DNA of 64,000 bases from Nonomuraea solani (lineage in GTDB: Bacteria; Actinomycetota; Actinomycetes; Streptosporangiales; Streptosporangiaceae). Under the pieces are notes generated by a model, which saw nothing but the letters and a program-made list of their open reading frames with translations, was not told the DNA's origin and made no database searches. Where the stretch lies: positions 1-64,000 of the forward strand of contig NZ_FNVT01000007.1 of NCBI RefSeq assembly GCF_900108335.1. The letters are read 5' to 3'. Below are positions 34,213 to 41,844 of the stretch, piece by piece. A program made the translations under genes and the position numbers. The first letter of the stretch is position 1. Every line of letters starts with the position of its first letter.

Positions 34213-35106
34213 TCAAGGCAGGTAGTCCCACTGCCGGCAGATGTCGTGCAGGTCAGCGGGGATGTCGTCCGGTGTGGGCAGGGGGCGGCCCGCGACGACG
34301 GTGCCGGTGCGGATCTTGTCGCGCCAGTCGCCGATGCCCTTGACGAAGCCTCCGTGGTCCTGCTTGCCGTAGGTGAGCATGGCGGGCTCGAACTCGACGC
34401 CCAGGAACAGGCAGAGCCGGCGCAGCTCGGCCTCCGGGTCGGCGACCAGCGACTCGTAGCGCACGGTCAGGCCCTCCAGATGCGTACGGGCCTCCTCCAG
34501 GTAGGTCATGTACGCCATCGTCCGCGGCACCGCCTCCTCCATGGGCCGCTTGACCGGGTCGGCCTCGTGCCAGGACTGCACGATCGACATGGGGTGGCGC
34601 AGCAGGAACACGAACCGCGCGTCCGGCCAGCAGGTGGCGATGCGCCGCCAGGCGAACACGTTGCTGGGCGTCTTCTCGGCCAGGATCGGCTTGCCGCTGC
34701 GGGCCAGCTCGCGGTGGAGCAGCCGGTCCCAGACGAGGTGCTCGATGTCGCTGTGGGTGTGGCCGAGCAGCTCCATGGCCTGCCGTACGGGGTCGGTGCC
34801 GAGCCCCACGCTCATCCGCCTGAAGTGCGTCTCGATCGGCGAATGCACCCGCGAGTGGCTGTTGAGCATGACCCGCAGCAGCGTGGAGCCGGACCGCACG
34901 GACGAGAGCAGGAAGACCGGCTCGCGCAGCAGCCGGTCGTGCGCCGGGTCCACCGGTGGCCGCACCTCGTCGCCGGGCAGCCGCTGCAGCTCCAGCGGGA
35001 TCTTGGGCGGCGGCGGCGGTTTCGGCGGCTCCTTCCGCAGCCGTCGCTTCAACGTGTATCCCGTCAGGCCCTCAAGCGTGGCGTTGGCCCGGTACCTCCA
35101 GCTCAT
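34213..35106 (-). CDS. Sulfotransferase family protein
   Basis: A 297-residue PAPS-dependent sulfotransferase-like protein. The 5'-phosphosulfate loop is LLSSVRSGSTLLRVML (about 66-81), and the 3'-phosphate-binding region is FVFLLRHPMSIVQSW. A proline-rich stretch (27-34) precedes the domain. It could sulfate a cell-surface carbohydrate or lipid. TACTTT eight bases before the ATG, with no ribosome-binding site, suggests a leaderless mRNA. Acceptor unknown. Confidence 0.87.
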   Translation of the reverse strand: MSWRYRANATLEGLTGYTLKRRLRKEPPKPPPPPKIPLELQRLPGDEVRPPVDPAHDRLLREPVFLLSSVRSGSTLLRVMLNSHSRVHSPIETHFRRMSVGLGTDPVRQAMELLGHTHSDIEHLVWDRLLHRELARSGKPILAEKTPSNVFAWRRIATCWPDARFVFLLRHPMSIVQSWHEADPVKRPMEEAVPRTMAYMTYLEEARTHLEGLTVRYESLVADPEAELRRLCLFLGVEFEPAMLTYGKQDHGGFVKGIGDWRDKIRTGTVVAGRPLPTPDDIPADLHDICRQWDYLP

Positions 35107-35114
35107 GGCCCATC

Positions 35115-35120
35115 AAAGTA
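35115..35120 (-). promoter_or_regulatory. TACTTT -10 box for the sulfotransferase gene
   Basis: On the minus strand TACTTT ends 8 nt before the ATG at 35106, the leaderless arrangement. No convincing -35 is visible. Confidence 0.4.
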
Positions 35121-35170
35121 GGGGTGGCCAGTGAACCCCAGGTGAATCCGGCCTGTGAAGATGGCGGCGA

Positions 35171-36049
35171 TCATGCTCGTTTGACGACGCGGTCGTGAAC
35201 GACCGCGTACGTGTTGCGCAGCGCCTCCATCGAACTGTCGTAGGAGCCCTGCGCCACCCCCGTGAACAGGCAGTCCACCACCATGAGCTGGGCGATGCGG
35301 CTGCCCAGCGCGGCGGAGCGGAACGGGGTCTCCCTGGCGGCCGTCGTGAGCGTCACGCCGGCCACGCGCGCGAGCGGCGAGTCGCGGAAGTTGGTGATCG
35401 CCACCGTGGCCGCCCCCGACCTGCGGGCGATCGACAGGAACTCGACCGTGTCCGCGGTCACCCCGGTGTGCGAGACGGCCACCGCCACGCAGGCCGGGTC
35501 GAGCGTGGCCGCCGAGGTCCAGGCCGAGTGCGAGTCTGGCCAGTTGATCGCCGTCCGCCCGATCCGTGACAGCTTCTGCTGCAGGTCGAGGCCCACCAGG
35601 GCGCTCGCCCCCACGCCGAAGCTGTCGATCCTGCGGGCGGCCAGCAGGAGTTCCACCGCCTGGCCCAGGGCGGTCGTGTCGAGCGAGCGGGCGGTGTCGG
35701 CGATGGAGAGCGTCTCGTTCATCGCCACCTTGGAGACGATGCCCTCCAGGCTGTCGTCGCGGTCGATGTCGCCCGACTCGGGCAGGCCCGGCCTGGTCAG
35801 CTCCTCCCTGGCCACCGCCCGGGTGACGTCGATCCTGAAGTCCTTGTAGTGGGCGTACCCGAGGCGCTGGTAGAAGCGCACCACCGAGGTCGTCGAGGTC
35901 GCGCAGCGGGCGGCCACCTCGGCGATCGACAGGTTCGCCGTCCCGGCGGGGCCGCCGAGGAACAGCTCCGCGATGCGCCGCTCCGAGGGCCGCAGCGCGG
36001 GCAGGGCGGCACGGATGCGGATCAGTGCGGTCCCGGCGTCCTCGTCCAT
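35171..36049 (-). CDS. MurR/RpiR family transcriptional regulator
   Basis: A 292-residue regulator with an N-terminal RpiR helix-turn-helix (LRPSERRIAELFL, SIAEVAARCATSTTSVVRFYQRLGY) and a C-terminal SIS sugar-phosphate-binding domain (RIDSFGVGASALVGLDLQQK, AVAVSHTGVTADTVEF). In E. coli and other bacteria MurR senses MurNAc-6-phosphate. It is divergent from a transporter and MurNAc-recycling chain beginning at 36135, so a MurNAc-type effector is likely here. ATG 36049 is used; GTG 36055 two codons upstream is equally possible. Confidence 0.92.
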   Translation of the reverse strand: MDEDAGTALIRIRAALPALRPSERRIAELFLGGPAGTANLSIAEVAARCATSTTSVVRFYQRLGYAHYKDFRIDVTRAVAREELTRPGLPESGDIDRDDSLEGIVSKVAMNETLSIADTARSLDTTALGQAVELLLAARRIDSFGVGASALVGLDLQQKLSRIGRTAINWPDSHSAWTSAATLDPACVAVAVSHTGVTADTVEFLSIARRSGAATVAITNFRDSPLARVAGVTLTTAARETPFRSAALGSRIAQLMVVDCLFTGVAQGSYDSSMEALRNTYAVVHDRVVKRA

Positions 36050-36089
36050 CGTCACCCGTCCCGGCGAAGGAAAAGAAAATACCCTGGTG

Positions 36090-36117
36090 GTAGGGTCTGC
36101 GTAATTTTATGACCTAC
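36090..36117. promoter_or_regulatory. Inverted repeat between RpiR regulator and transporter operon
   Basis: GTAGGGTC (36090-36097) and TGACCTAC (36110-36117) form imperfect arms around a 12-bp AT-rich spacer that contains TAATTT, a possible -10. It is a good candidate operator for the RpiR protein, about 20 bp before the SBP start. Confidence 0.6.
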
Positions 36118-36134
36118 TGCCCAGAGGAGACCAC

Positions 36135-37676
36135 ATGCGCCGTGGCGCCTTCTCCGCGGCCGGCATCGCCGCTGCGCTCTCCCTCGCCCTCACCGGCTGC
36201 TCGTCCTCCTCCGGGCCCGCCCCCAGCACCGGCAGCGGCGGCTCCGCCGGGAAACTGGTGGTCGGCGTGACCTCCGACCCCGACACGCTCTTCCCCTGGA
36301 AGGCCACCCAGTTCCAGGCCGTCAACGTGCTGCAGAACCTGTACGGCACGCTCACCGAGTTCGACAAGGACCTCACCGTGGTCCCGGGCCTGGCCGAGTC
36401 CTGGGAGACCTCCGATGACGGCAGGAAGCTCACCTTCAAGCTCCGCCAGGGCGTGACGTTCGCCGACGGCAGCGCCTTCGACTCGATGGACGCCAAGGAC
36501 TCCCTTGAGCTGATCATGGACGAGGAGACCGCGGCCGTGGCCAGGACGTCGCTCGCCTCGGTGAAGTCGGTCGAGGCGCCGGACGCGAGCACGCTGGTGC
36601 TGGAGCTGACCGGCCCCGACGCCGCGCTGCCCGCGAACCTGGCCAGCGTCAACATGGCCATGATCTCCTCCGCCGACTCCGAGGCCGGGCTCAGCACCAA
36701 GCCCAACGGCACCGGCCCCTTCACCTTCGGCAAGCGCGTGGCCAGCCAGTCGATCACGCTGACCAGGAACGACAAGTACTGGGGCGCCGAGAAGGCGAAG
36801 GTCGCCTCCGTCGAGTTCCGGGTGATCCCCGACGAGTCGTCGATCGTGTCGGCCATGCAGTCGGGCAACGTCCAGCTCGCGGTCTTCAACGACCCGCTCG
36901 TCGCCCAGACCGCGCAGGGCGGCACGGTCACCGTCGCCAAGACGCCGCAGCTCAACTACCACGTGCTCCAGCTCAACGCCCAGAAGGGCGACCTCAAGGA
37001 CGTCAACGTGCGCCTGGCCATGCAGTGCGCGATCGACCGCAAGCAGGTGCTCGACACCGCCGCGCTGGGCGAGGGCGAGGTGACCGGGCCGATCACCGCC
37101 CCGGCGTTCAAGTCCGACCCGGACAAGCGTCCCTGCCCGAAGCGCGACCTGGCCAAGGCGGCCGAGTATCTCGGCAAGGCGGGCAAGCCCGGCGGCGTGA
37201 CCGTCAAGACCATCGTCTCCCAGGGAGAGTACGCCACCTCCGTCAACGAGGCCCAGAACCTCAAGGCCCAGCTCGCCGAGGCCAAGATCAACCTGGAGCT
37301 GGAGGTGCTGGAGTCGGGCGCGTTCGTGGACCGCTGGGTGGCGGCCGACTTCGACGCGGCCGTGGCGCTGAACGGCGGCCGCCCCGACCCCGACGGCTCC
37401 TACGGCCGCTACTTCACCAGCAAGGGCAACCTGAACAAGGTCGCCGGCTACAGCTCCCCCGAGCTCGACGAGTTGTTCGCCGAGGGCAAGGCCACCACCG
37501 ACCAGGCCGCGCGCAAGGTCGTCTATGACAAGGTCGCGGCTCAACTGGAGGACAACGCCGCCTGGATCTGGCTGTTCTCGGGCTTCACCTACACCGCCAC
37601 GGCCCAGAACGTGCGAGGCTTCGTCCCGATGGCCAGCGGCTCGCTACAGTACCTTCGCACCACGTCCGCCGGATGA
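36135..37676 (+). CDS. ABC transporter substrate-binding lipoprotein (family 5, Dpp-type)
   Basis: A 513-residue extracellular binding protein with lipobox LALTGC (C22) and a mature domain of the peptide/nickel family 5: LVVGVTSDPDTLFPW, NVLQNLYGTLTEFDKDL, VVPGLAESWETSDDGRKLTF and RLAMQCAIDRKQVLD. AGAGGAG precedes the ATG. It is the first gene of a seven-gene chain containing AnmK and a MurQ remnant, so muropeptides or cell-wall sugars linked to peptide are the likely cargo. Confidence 0.92.
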   Translation: MRRGAFSAAGIAAALSLALTGCSSSSGPAPSTGSGGSAGKLVVGVTSDPDTLFPWKATQFQAVNVLQNLYGTLTEFDKDLTVVPGLAESWETSDDGRKLTFKLRQGVTFADGSAFDSMDAKDSLELIMDEETAAVARTSLASVKSVEAPDASTLVLELTGPDAALPANLASVNMAMISSADSEAGLSTKPNGTGPFTFGKRVASQSITLTRNDKYWGAEKAKVASVEFRVIPDESSIVSAMQSGNVQLAVFNDPLVAQTAQGGTVTVAKTPQLNYHVLQLNAQKGDLKDVNVRLAMQCAIDRKQVLDTAALGEGEVTGPITAPAFKSDPDKRPCPKRDLAKAAEYLGKAGKPGGVTVKTIVSQGEYATSVNEAQNLKAQLAEAKINLELEVLESGAFVDRWVAADFDAAVALNGGRPDPDGSYGRYFTSKGNLNKVAGYSSPELDELFAEGKATTDQAARKVVYDKVAAQLEDNAAWIWLFSGFTYTATAQNVRGFVPMASGSLQYLRTTSAG

Positions 37677-38638
37677 GGCTGCTCCGCAACCGGGCCGTCC
37701 GGCGCACCGCGGAGATCCTCGGCACCCTGTTCGGAGTGGCCGTGGTCGTCTTCGTCATGCTCCGGGCGATCCCCGGCGACCAGATCACGGCGGGGCTGGG
37801 CACCGAGGCGGCGGCGCTCACCCCGGCCCAGCAGCAGGCCCTTGAGCGCTACTACGGCCTCGACCAGCCGCTGGTCACGCAGTTCTTCTCGTGGCTCGGC
37901 AACATGTTCACCGGCAACCTCGGCTACTCGGCCCGCGCCCAGCAGAGCGTGCTGGACCTGACCCTTCAGTCGTTGCCGGTGACGGTCGAGCTGGCGGTGC
38001 TGTCGATCGTGCTCGCCCTGCTGATCGGGGTGCCGCTCGGCATGCTGGCGGCCTCCAGGACCAACTCCGCCCGCGACGCCGCCGGTCAGGTCGTGAGCCT
38101 GGCCGGGCTGTCGATCCCGGCGTTCCTGCTGGCCACCACGCTGCTGTCGGTCTTCGCGGCGTCGTTCGGGTTCAACCCCAACGGGCAGGGCTTCGCGCCG
38201 CTCTTCGCCGACCCGCTGCTCAACCTGCGGCAACTGCTCCTGCCCGCGCTGGTGCTGGGGTTCGGCATCGCGGCGCCGATCCTGCGCACCACCCGGGCGG
38301 CGGTGCTGGAGGTGCGCTCGAACGACTTCGTGCGCACCGCCCGCGCCAAGGGCGTGCCGGAGCGGCGGCTGCAAATCAGGCACGTGCTCGGCAACGCGCT
38401 CGTGCCGATCGTGACCATGACCGGGCTGCAGTTCGGCTACCTGCTGGGCGGCGCGGTCGTGGTGGAGCAGATCTTCTCCGTGCCGGGCATCGGCCGTCAG
38501 GTGCTGCTGGGGATCCAACAGAAGGAGTACGCGGTCGTGCAGAGCACGGTTCTGGTGATCGCGCTGGCGTTCGTGCTGGTCAACCTGCTGACCGATCTGC
38601 TGTACCGGGTCATCGACCCGCGGGTGAGGGCGTCGTGA
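37673..38638 (+). CDS. ABC transporter permease (DppB-like)
   Basis: A 321-residue inner-membrane permease with the typical N-terminal segment (RTAEILGTLFGVAVVVFVML), LERYYGLDQPLVTQFFSWLG and the cytoplasmic EAA-type loop FVRTARAKGVPERRLQIRHV that contacts the ATPase. The start overlaps the SBP stop (ATGA) and its stop overlaps the next permease (GTGA). Confidence 0.93.
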   Translation: MRLLRNRAVRRTAEILGTLFGVAVVVFVMLRAIPGDQITAGLGTEAAALTPAQQQALERYYGLDQPLVTQFFSWLGNMFTGNLGYSARAQQSVLDLTLQSLPVTVELAVLSIVLALLIGVPLGMLAASRTNSARDAAGQVVSLAGLSIPAFLLATTLLSVFAASFGFNPNGQGFAPLFADPLLNLRQLLLPALVLGFGIAAPILRTTRAAVLEVRSNDFVRTARAKGVPERRLQIRHVLGNALVPIVTMTGLQFGYLLGGAVVVEQIFSVPGIGRQVLLGIQQKEYAVVQSTVLVIALAFVLVNLLTDLLYRVIDPRVRAS

Positions 38639-39453
38639 GGCGCGACCCCGCGGGACTGGCGGGCGTGGTGATCCTGGCGCTGCTGGCGGTCGTGGCGGTG
38701 TTGTCGTATCTGGGGCTGCTGCCGTACGACCCGATCGCGCAACATCCGCCGTCGCGGTTCCTGGCGCCGTCGGGCGGCCACCTGTTCGGCACCGACCAGT
38801 TCGGGCGGGACGTGTTCTCGCGGGTGGCGGCCGGGGTGGGCAACTCGGCGCTGATCGCGGTGATCGCGGTGACGTTCGCGACCGTGGTGGGCACGCTGGG
38901 CGGGCTGGTGTCCGGCTTCTACCGCGGGTTCGCCGACGGCGCGATCGGCGGGGTCACGAACGTGCTGTTCGCGTTCCCGCCGCTGCTGCTGGCGCTGTCG
39001 CTGGCGTCGGTGCTGAACCGCAACTGGTTCACGATCGCCGTGGCCATCGCCATCGTGTACGTGCCCATCTTCATCCGGGTGACCCGCGGCCCCGTGCTGT
39101 CGCTCAGGGAGATCGAGTACGTCAGGGCGGCCGTCTCGACCGGCCAGAGCCGCTGGCAGATCATGCTGCGCCACGTGCTGCCCAACATCACCTCGATCAT
39201 CGTCGTCCAGGTGGCGCTGTCGCTGTCGTGGGCGGTGCTGACGGAGGCTTCCCTGAGCTTCCTGGGCCTCGGCACGCCGCCCCCGGCGCCGTCGCTCGGC
39301 TCGATGATCTTCGAGGCGCGCAGCCTCGTCTTCATCGCCCCATGGACCCTGATCGCGCCCGGCGCGGTCGTCGTGCTGCTCGTGGTGGGTCTCAACCTGC
39401 TCGGCGACGGCCTGCGCGACACCCTCGACCCCCGGAACCGAGGACATCGGTGA
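38635..39453 (+). CDS. ABC transporter permease (DppC-like)
   Basis: A 272-residue second permease, GHLFGTDQFGRDVFSRV near the N-terminus and the EAA loop YVRAAVSTGQSRWQIMLRHVL. It pairs with the upstream DppB-like protein. GTG 38635 is set by the GTGA overlap; a much longer frame upstream is the shadow of DppB. Its stop overlaps the MurQ remnant in GTGA. Confidence 0.93.
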   Translation: MRRDPAGLAGVVILALLAVVAVLSYLGLLPYDPIAQHPPSRFLAPSGGHLFGTDQFGRDVFSRVAAGVGNSALIAVIAVTFATVVGTLGGLVSGFYRGFADGAIGGVTNVLFAFPPLLLALSLASVLNRNWFTIAVAIAIVYVPIFIRVTRGPVLSLREIEYVRAAVSTGQSRWQIMLRHVLPNITSIIVVQVALSLSWAVLTEASLSFLGLGTPPPAPSLGSMIFEARSLVFIAPWTLIAPGAVVVLLVVGLNLLGDGLRDTLDPRNRGHR

Positions 39454-39659
39454 ACCTCTCAGAACCGGCGACGGAATCCGCCGGCCCCCGCATCGACGCC
39501 ATGAACGCGGCCGGCGCCACCGTGCCCGGCGCGGGCACCCCCGGCAGGCTGGGCGCGCTGGACGCCTCGCAGTGCCCGCCGGCCTTCTCCACGCCGCCGG
39601 AACAGGTCTTCGCGATCGTGTCGCCCCGCGAAGACGACGAGGAGGCCGGGCGGGCATGA
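39450..39659 (+). pseudogene. murQ: Truncated MurQ (MurNAc-6-phosphate etherase) remnant
   Basis: A 69-codon frame, GTG start overlapping the permease stop and its TGA overlapping the anmK ATG. The peptide begins NLSEPATESAGPRIDAM, like the MurQ N-terminus, and then contains GAGTPGRLGALDASQCPPAF, closely matching the MurQ SIS-domain motif LGAGTSGRLGILDASECPP of E. coli. The roughly 50 residues normally between these and about 180 after are missing, including later active-site residues. It cannot cleave the lactyl ether. The preserved overlaps suggest a deletion selected to keep coupling, or a repurposed small protein. Confidence 0.7.
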
Positions 39660-40819
39660 AAGTTCTGGGAATGATCTCCGGCACCTCGCACGACGGGATC
39701 GACGTGGCCGTGGTGGACTTCGAGCTCGTCGGGAGCGTGCTCGAAGGCCGGGTCGGCCACACGGCGAGCACGCCGTACCCCGACGAGTTGCGGGCCCGGC
39801 TGATCGCGGCGCTGCCGCCGGCGCCGGCGACGCTGGCCGAGGTGTGCGAGCTCGACACGCTCATCGGGCAGAGCTTCGCCGGCGCGGCGGCCGCGGCGAT
39901 CGCGGCGGGCGGGCCCGTCGATCTGATCGTGTCGCACGGGCAGACGGTCTACCACTGGGTGGAGGGCGCGCACGCGCTCGGCACGCTGCAGATCGGGCAG
40001 CCGGCCTGGATCGCCGAGCGCACGGGCGCGCCGGTGCTGTCCGACGTGCGGATCAGGGACATCACGGCGGGCGGGCACGGCGCCCCGCTGGTGTCGGTGC
40101 TCGACGGGCTGCTGCTCGGCGGGCGCGCGGGCGGCGCGGCGGCGCTCAACCTGGGCGGCATCGCGAACATGACCGTGGTACGCGGCGACGAGCTGTACGC
40201 CTACGACATCGGCCCCGCGAACGCGCTGATCGACGCCGTGGTCACGAGCAGGGCGCTGGATCCGCGCGGCTTCGACGGCGGCGGGCGGATCGCCGCCGCC
40301 GGGCGGGTGCACGAACGGCTGCTGGAGGTGCTGCTGGACGAGCCCTACTACGGCCTGCCGGCGCCGAAGAGCACCGGCAAGGAGCTGTTCCACCTTGGAT
40401 ACGTGGAGGCGGCCCAGGCCAAGGTGGGCACGCCCGTCGGCGACGCCGACCTGGTGGCCACGCTGACCGAGCTGACCGTGCGGACGGTCGCGCGGGACGT
40501 GCGGGCGGCCGGGACAGGCGCGCTGGTCGTCTCCGGCGGCGGCTGCCGCAACCCGGTCATCATGGACGGGCTGCGGGCGGCGCTGCCGGAGGTCGAGGTG
40601 GCACCGTCCGACGAGCTCGGCGCGCCCGCCGACGACAAGGAGGCCATCGCGTTCGCCCTGATCGGCTGGCTGACCGCGCACGGCCTGCCAGGAACGGTCC
40701 CGGGCGGCACGGGGGCCGCGGGCAGCCGCATCCTCGGCACGCTGACCCCGGGCGCGGGCCCGCTGGTCCTGCCGTCGCCGGTCGCCGAGCGGCCGCGCTC
40801 ACTGGTGCTGGGCCGATGA
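39656..40819 (+). CDS. anmK: Anhydro-N-acetylmuramic acid kinase
   Basis: A 387-residue ASKHA-fold kinase. The N-terminus GMISGTSHDGID (5-16) is diagnostic; VSHGQTVYHW, GGHGAPLVSVLDGLL, LNLGGIANMTVV and ALVVSGGGCRNPVIM complete the fold. It opens anhydro-MurNAc and phosphorylates it to MurNAc-6-phosphate in cell-wall recycling. ATG overlaps the MurQ remnant stop; the stop overlaps the serine hydrolase start. Confidence 0.96.
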   Translation: MKVLGMISGTSHDGIDVAVVDFELVGSVLEGRVGHTASTPYPDELRARLIAALPPAPATLAEVCELDTLIGQSFAGAAAAAIAAGGPVDLIVSHGQTVYHWVEGAHALGTLQIGQPAWIAERTGAPVLSDVRIRDITAGGHGAPLVSVLDGLLLGGRAGGAAALNLGGIANMTVVRGDELYAYDIGPANALIDAVVTSRALDPRGFDGGGRIAAAGRVHERLLEVLLDEPYYGLPAPKSTGKELFHLGYVEAAQAKVGTPVGDADLVATLTELTVRTVARDVRAAGTGALVVSGGGCRNPVIMDGLRAALPEVEVAPSDELGAPADDKEAIAFALIGWLTAHGLPGTVPGGTGAAGSRILGTLTPGAGPLVLPSPVAERPRSLVLGR

Positions 40820-41844
40820 ACGAGGCGCGCGGACAGGCTCCGCCCGGATTGATCATGGCGGCGCGCACGCCGTGGTTCGACCTCAACGAGTGCACGGGCC
40901 ACCGTGACGCGGCCGGCGACGCGCCGATGACCCTGGACACCTACCACGACCTGGCCTCGGTCACGAAGGTCGTGGCCACGACCACGATGCTCATGCGCCT
41001 GGTGTCCGAGCGGCTCGTGGACCTGGACGCGCCGCTGAGCGCGTACCTGTCGCGCTCCTACGAGGCGATCACCGTGCGGGACCTGCTGCTGCACCGGGGC
41101 GGGCTGTGGGAGTGGTGGCCGCTGTACATCCAGCCGCAGCTCCCGCCGCCGCGCTACCGTCCCGGCCGCGCCCGCCACTACTCCGACCTGGGGTTCGTGC
41201 TGCTCGGCCGGATCGTCGCGGCCGTCACCGGGCTGCGGCTGGACCGGGCGCTGGCCGAGCTGGTCACCCGGCCGCTCGGCCTCACCTCGACCACGTACGC
41301 GGGCCCGGCCGGCGCCGAGGTGGCCACGAGCGCGCTGGACGACCGGGTCGAGATGACCATGCTCGACACCGGCCGCCCGTACCCGGTGCCCTACCGCAGC
41401 ACCGACTTCGCGGGCTGGCGCACCGAGCCCATCGCCGGGCAGGTCGCCGACGGCAACGCCCACCACGCCTTCGGCGGCGTGGCCGGGCACGCGGGGCTGT
41501 TCTCGACGGTGCCCGACCTGCTGCGGTACGCCACCGCCCTGTCCCGCTACGAGGAGTACGACCACCTGTGGCGGCCCGAGGTCGCCAGGGAGTTCTTCGC
41601 CCCCGGCCCCGACCCGGAGCAGGCCCTCGGCTTCCGCAGGTACGAACTCGACCTCGCGGGCGAAAGCGTCACCGTGCTCGGCCACCCGGGTCACGTGGGC
41701 TGCGCCGTCGGGTTCGTGCCCGGCCGCGACGTCGCCCTGGCGCTGGCGAGCAACCGGCTCCTCGTCGAGGGGCAACCGGCCTCCACCGACCTCCTCTGGG
41801 ACGACCTGCTGCAGGCCACCGCTCGACGATCGAGGACCGAATGA
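40816..41844 (+). CDS. Serine hydrolase, beta-lactamase/AmiE-like family
   Basis: A 342-residue penicilloyl-serine-fold enzyme: SxxK motif S48-V-T-K51, Y122-S-D in place of YxN, and HPGHVG as the HxG-like element. No signal peptide is seen, so it probably acts in the cytosol. In Bacillus the MurNAc-recycling operon contains a protein of this family (YbbE/AmiE) acting as an N-acetylmuramyl-L-alanine amidase; the operon context here suggests a similar job, removing peptide from imported muropeptides. This function is inference. ATGA overlaps at both ends. Confidence 0.85.
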   Translation: MNEARGQAPPGLIMAARTPWFDLNECTGHRDAAGDAPMTLDTYHDLASVTKVVATTTMLMRLVSERLVDLDAPLSAYLSRSYEAITVRDLLLHRGGLWEWWPLYIQPQLPPPRYRPGRARHYSDLGFVLLGRIVAAVTGLRLDRALAELVTRPLGLTSTTYAGPAGAEVATSALDDRVEMTMLDTGRPYPVPYRSTDFAGWRTEPIAGQVADGNAHHAFGGVAGHAGLFSTVPDLLRYATALSRYEEYDHLWRPEVAREFFAPGPDPEQALGFRRYELDLAGESVTVLGHPGHVGCAVGFVPGRDVALALASNRLLVEGQPASTDLLWDDLLQATARRSRTE

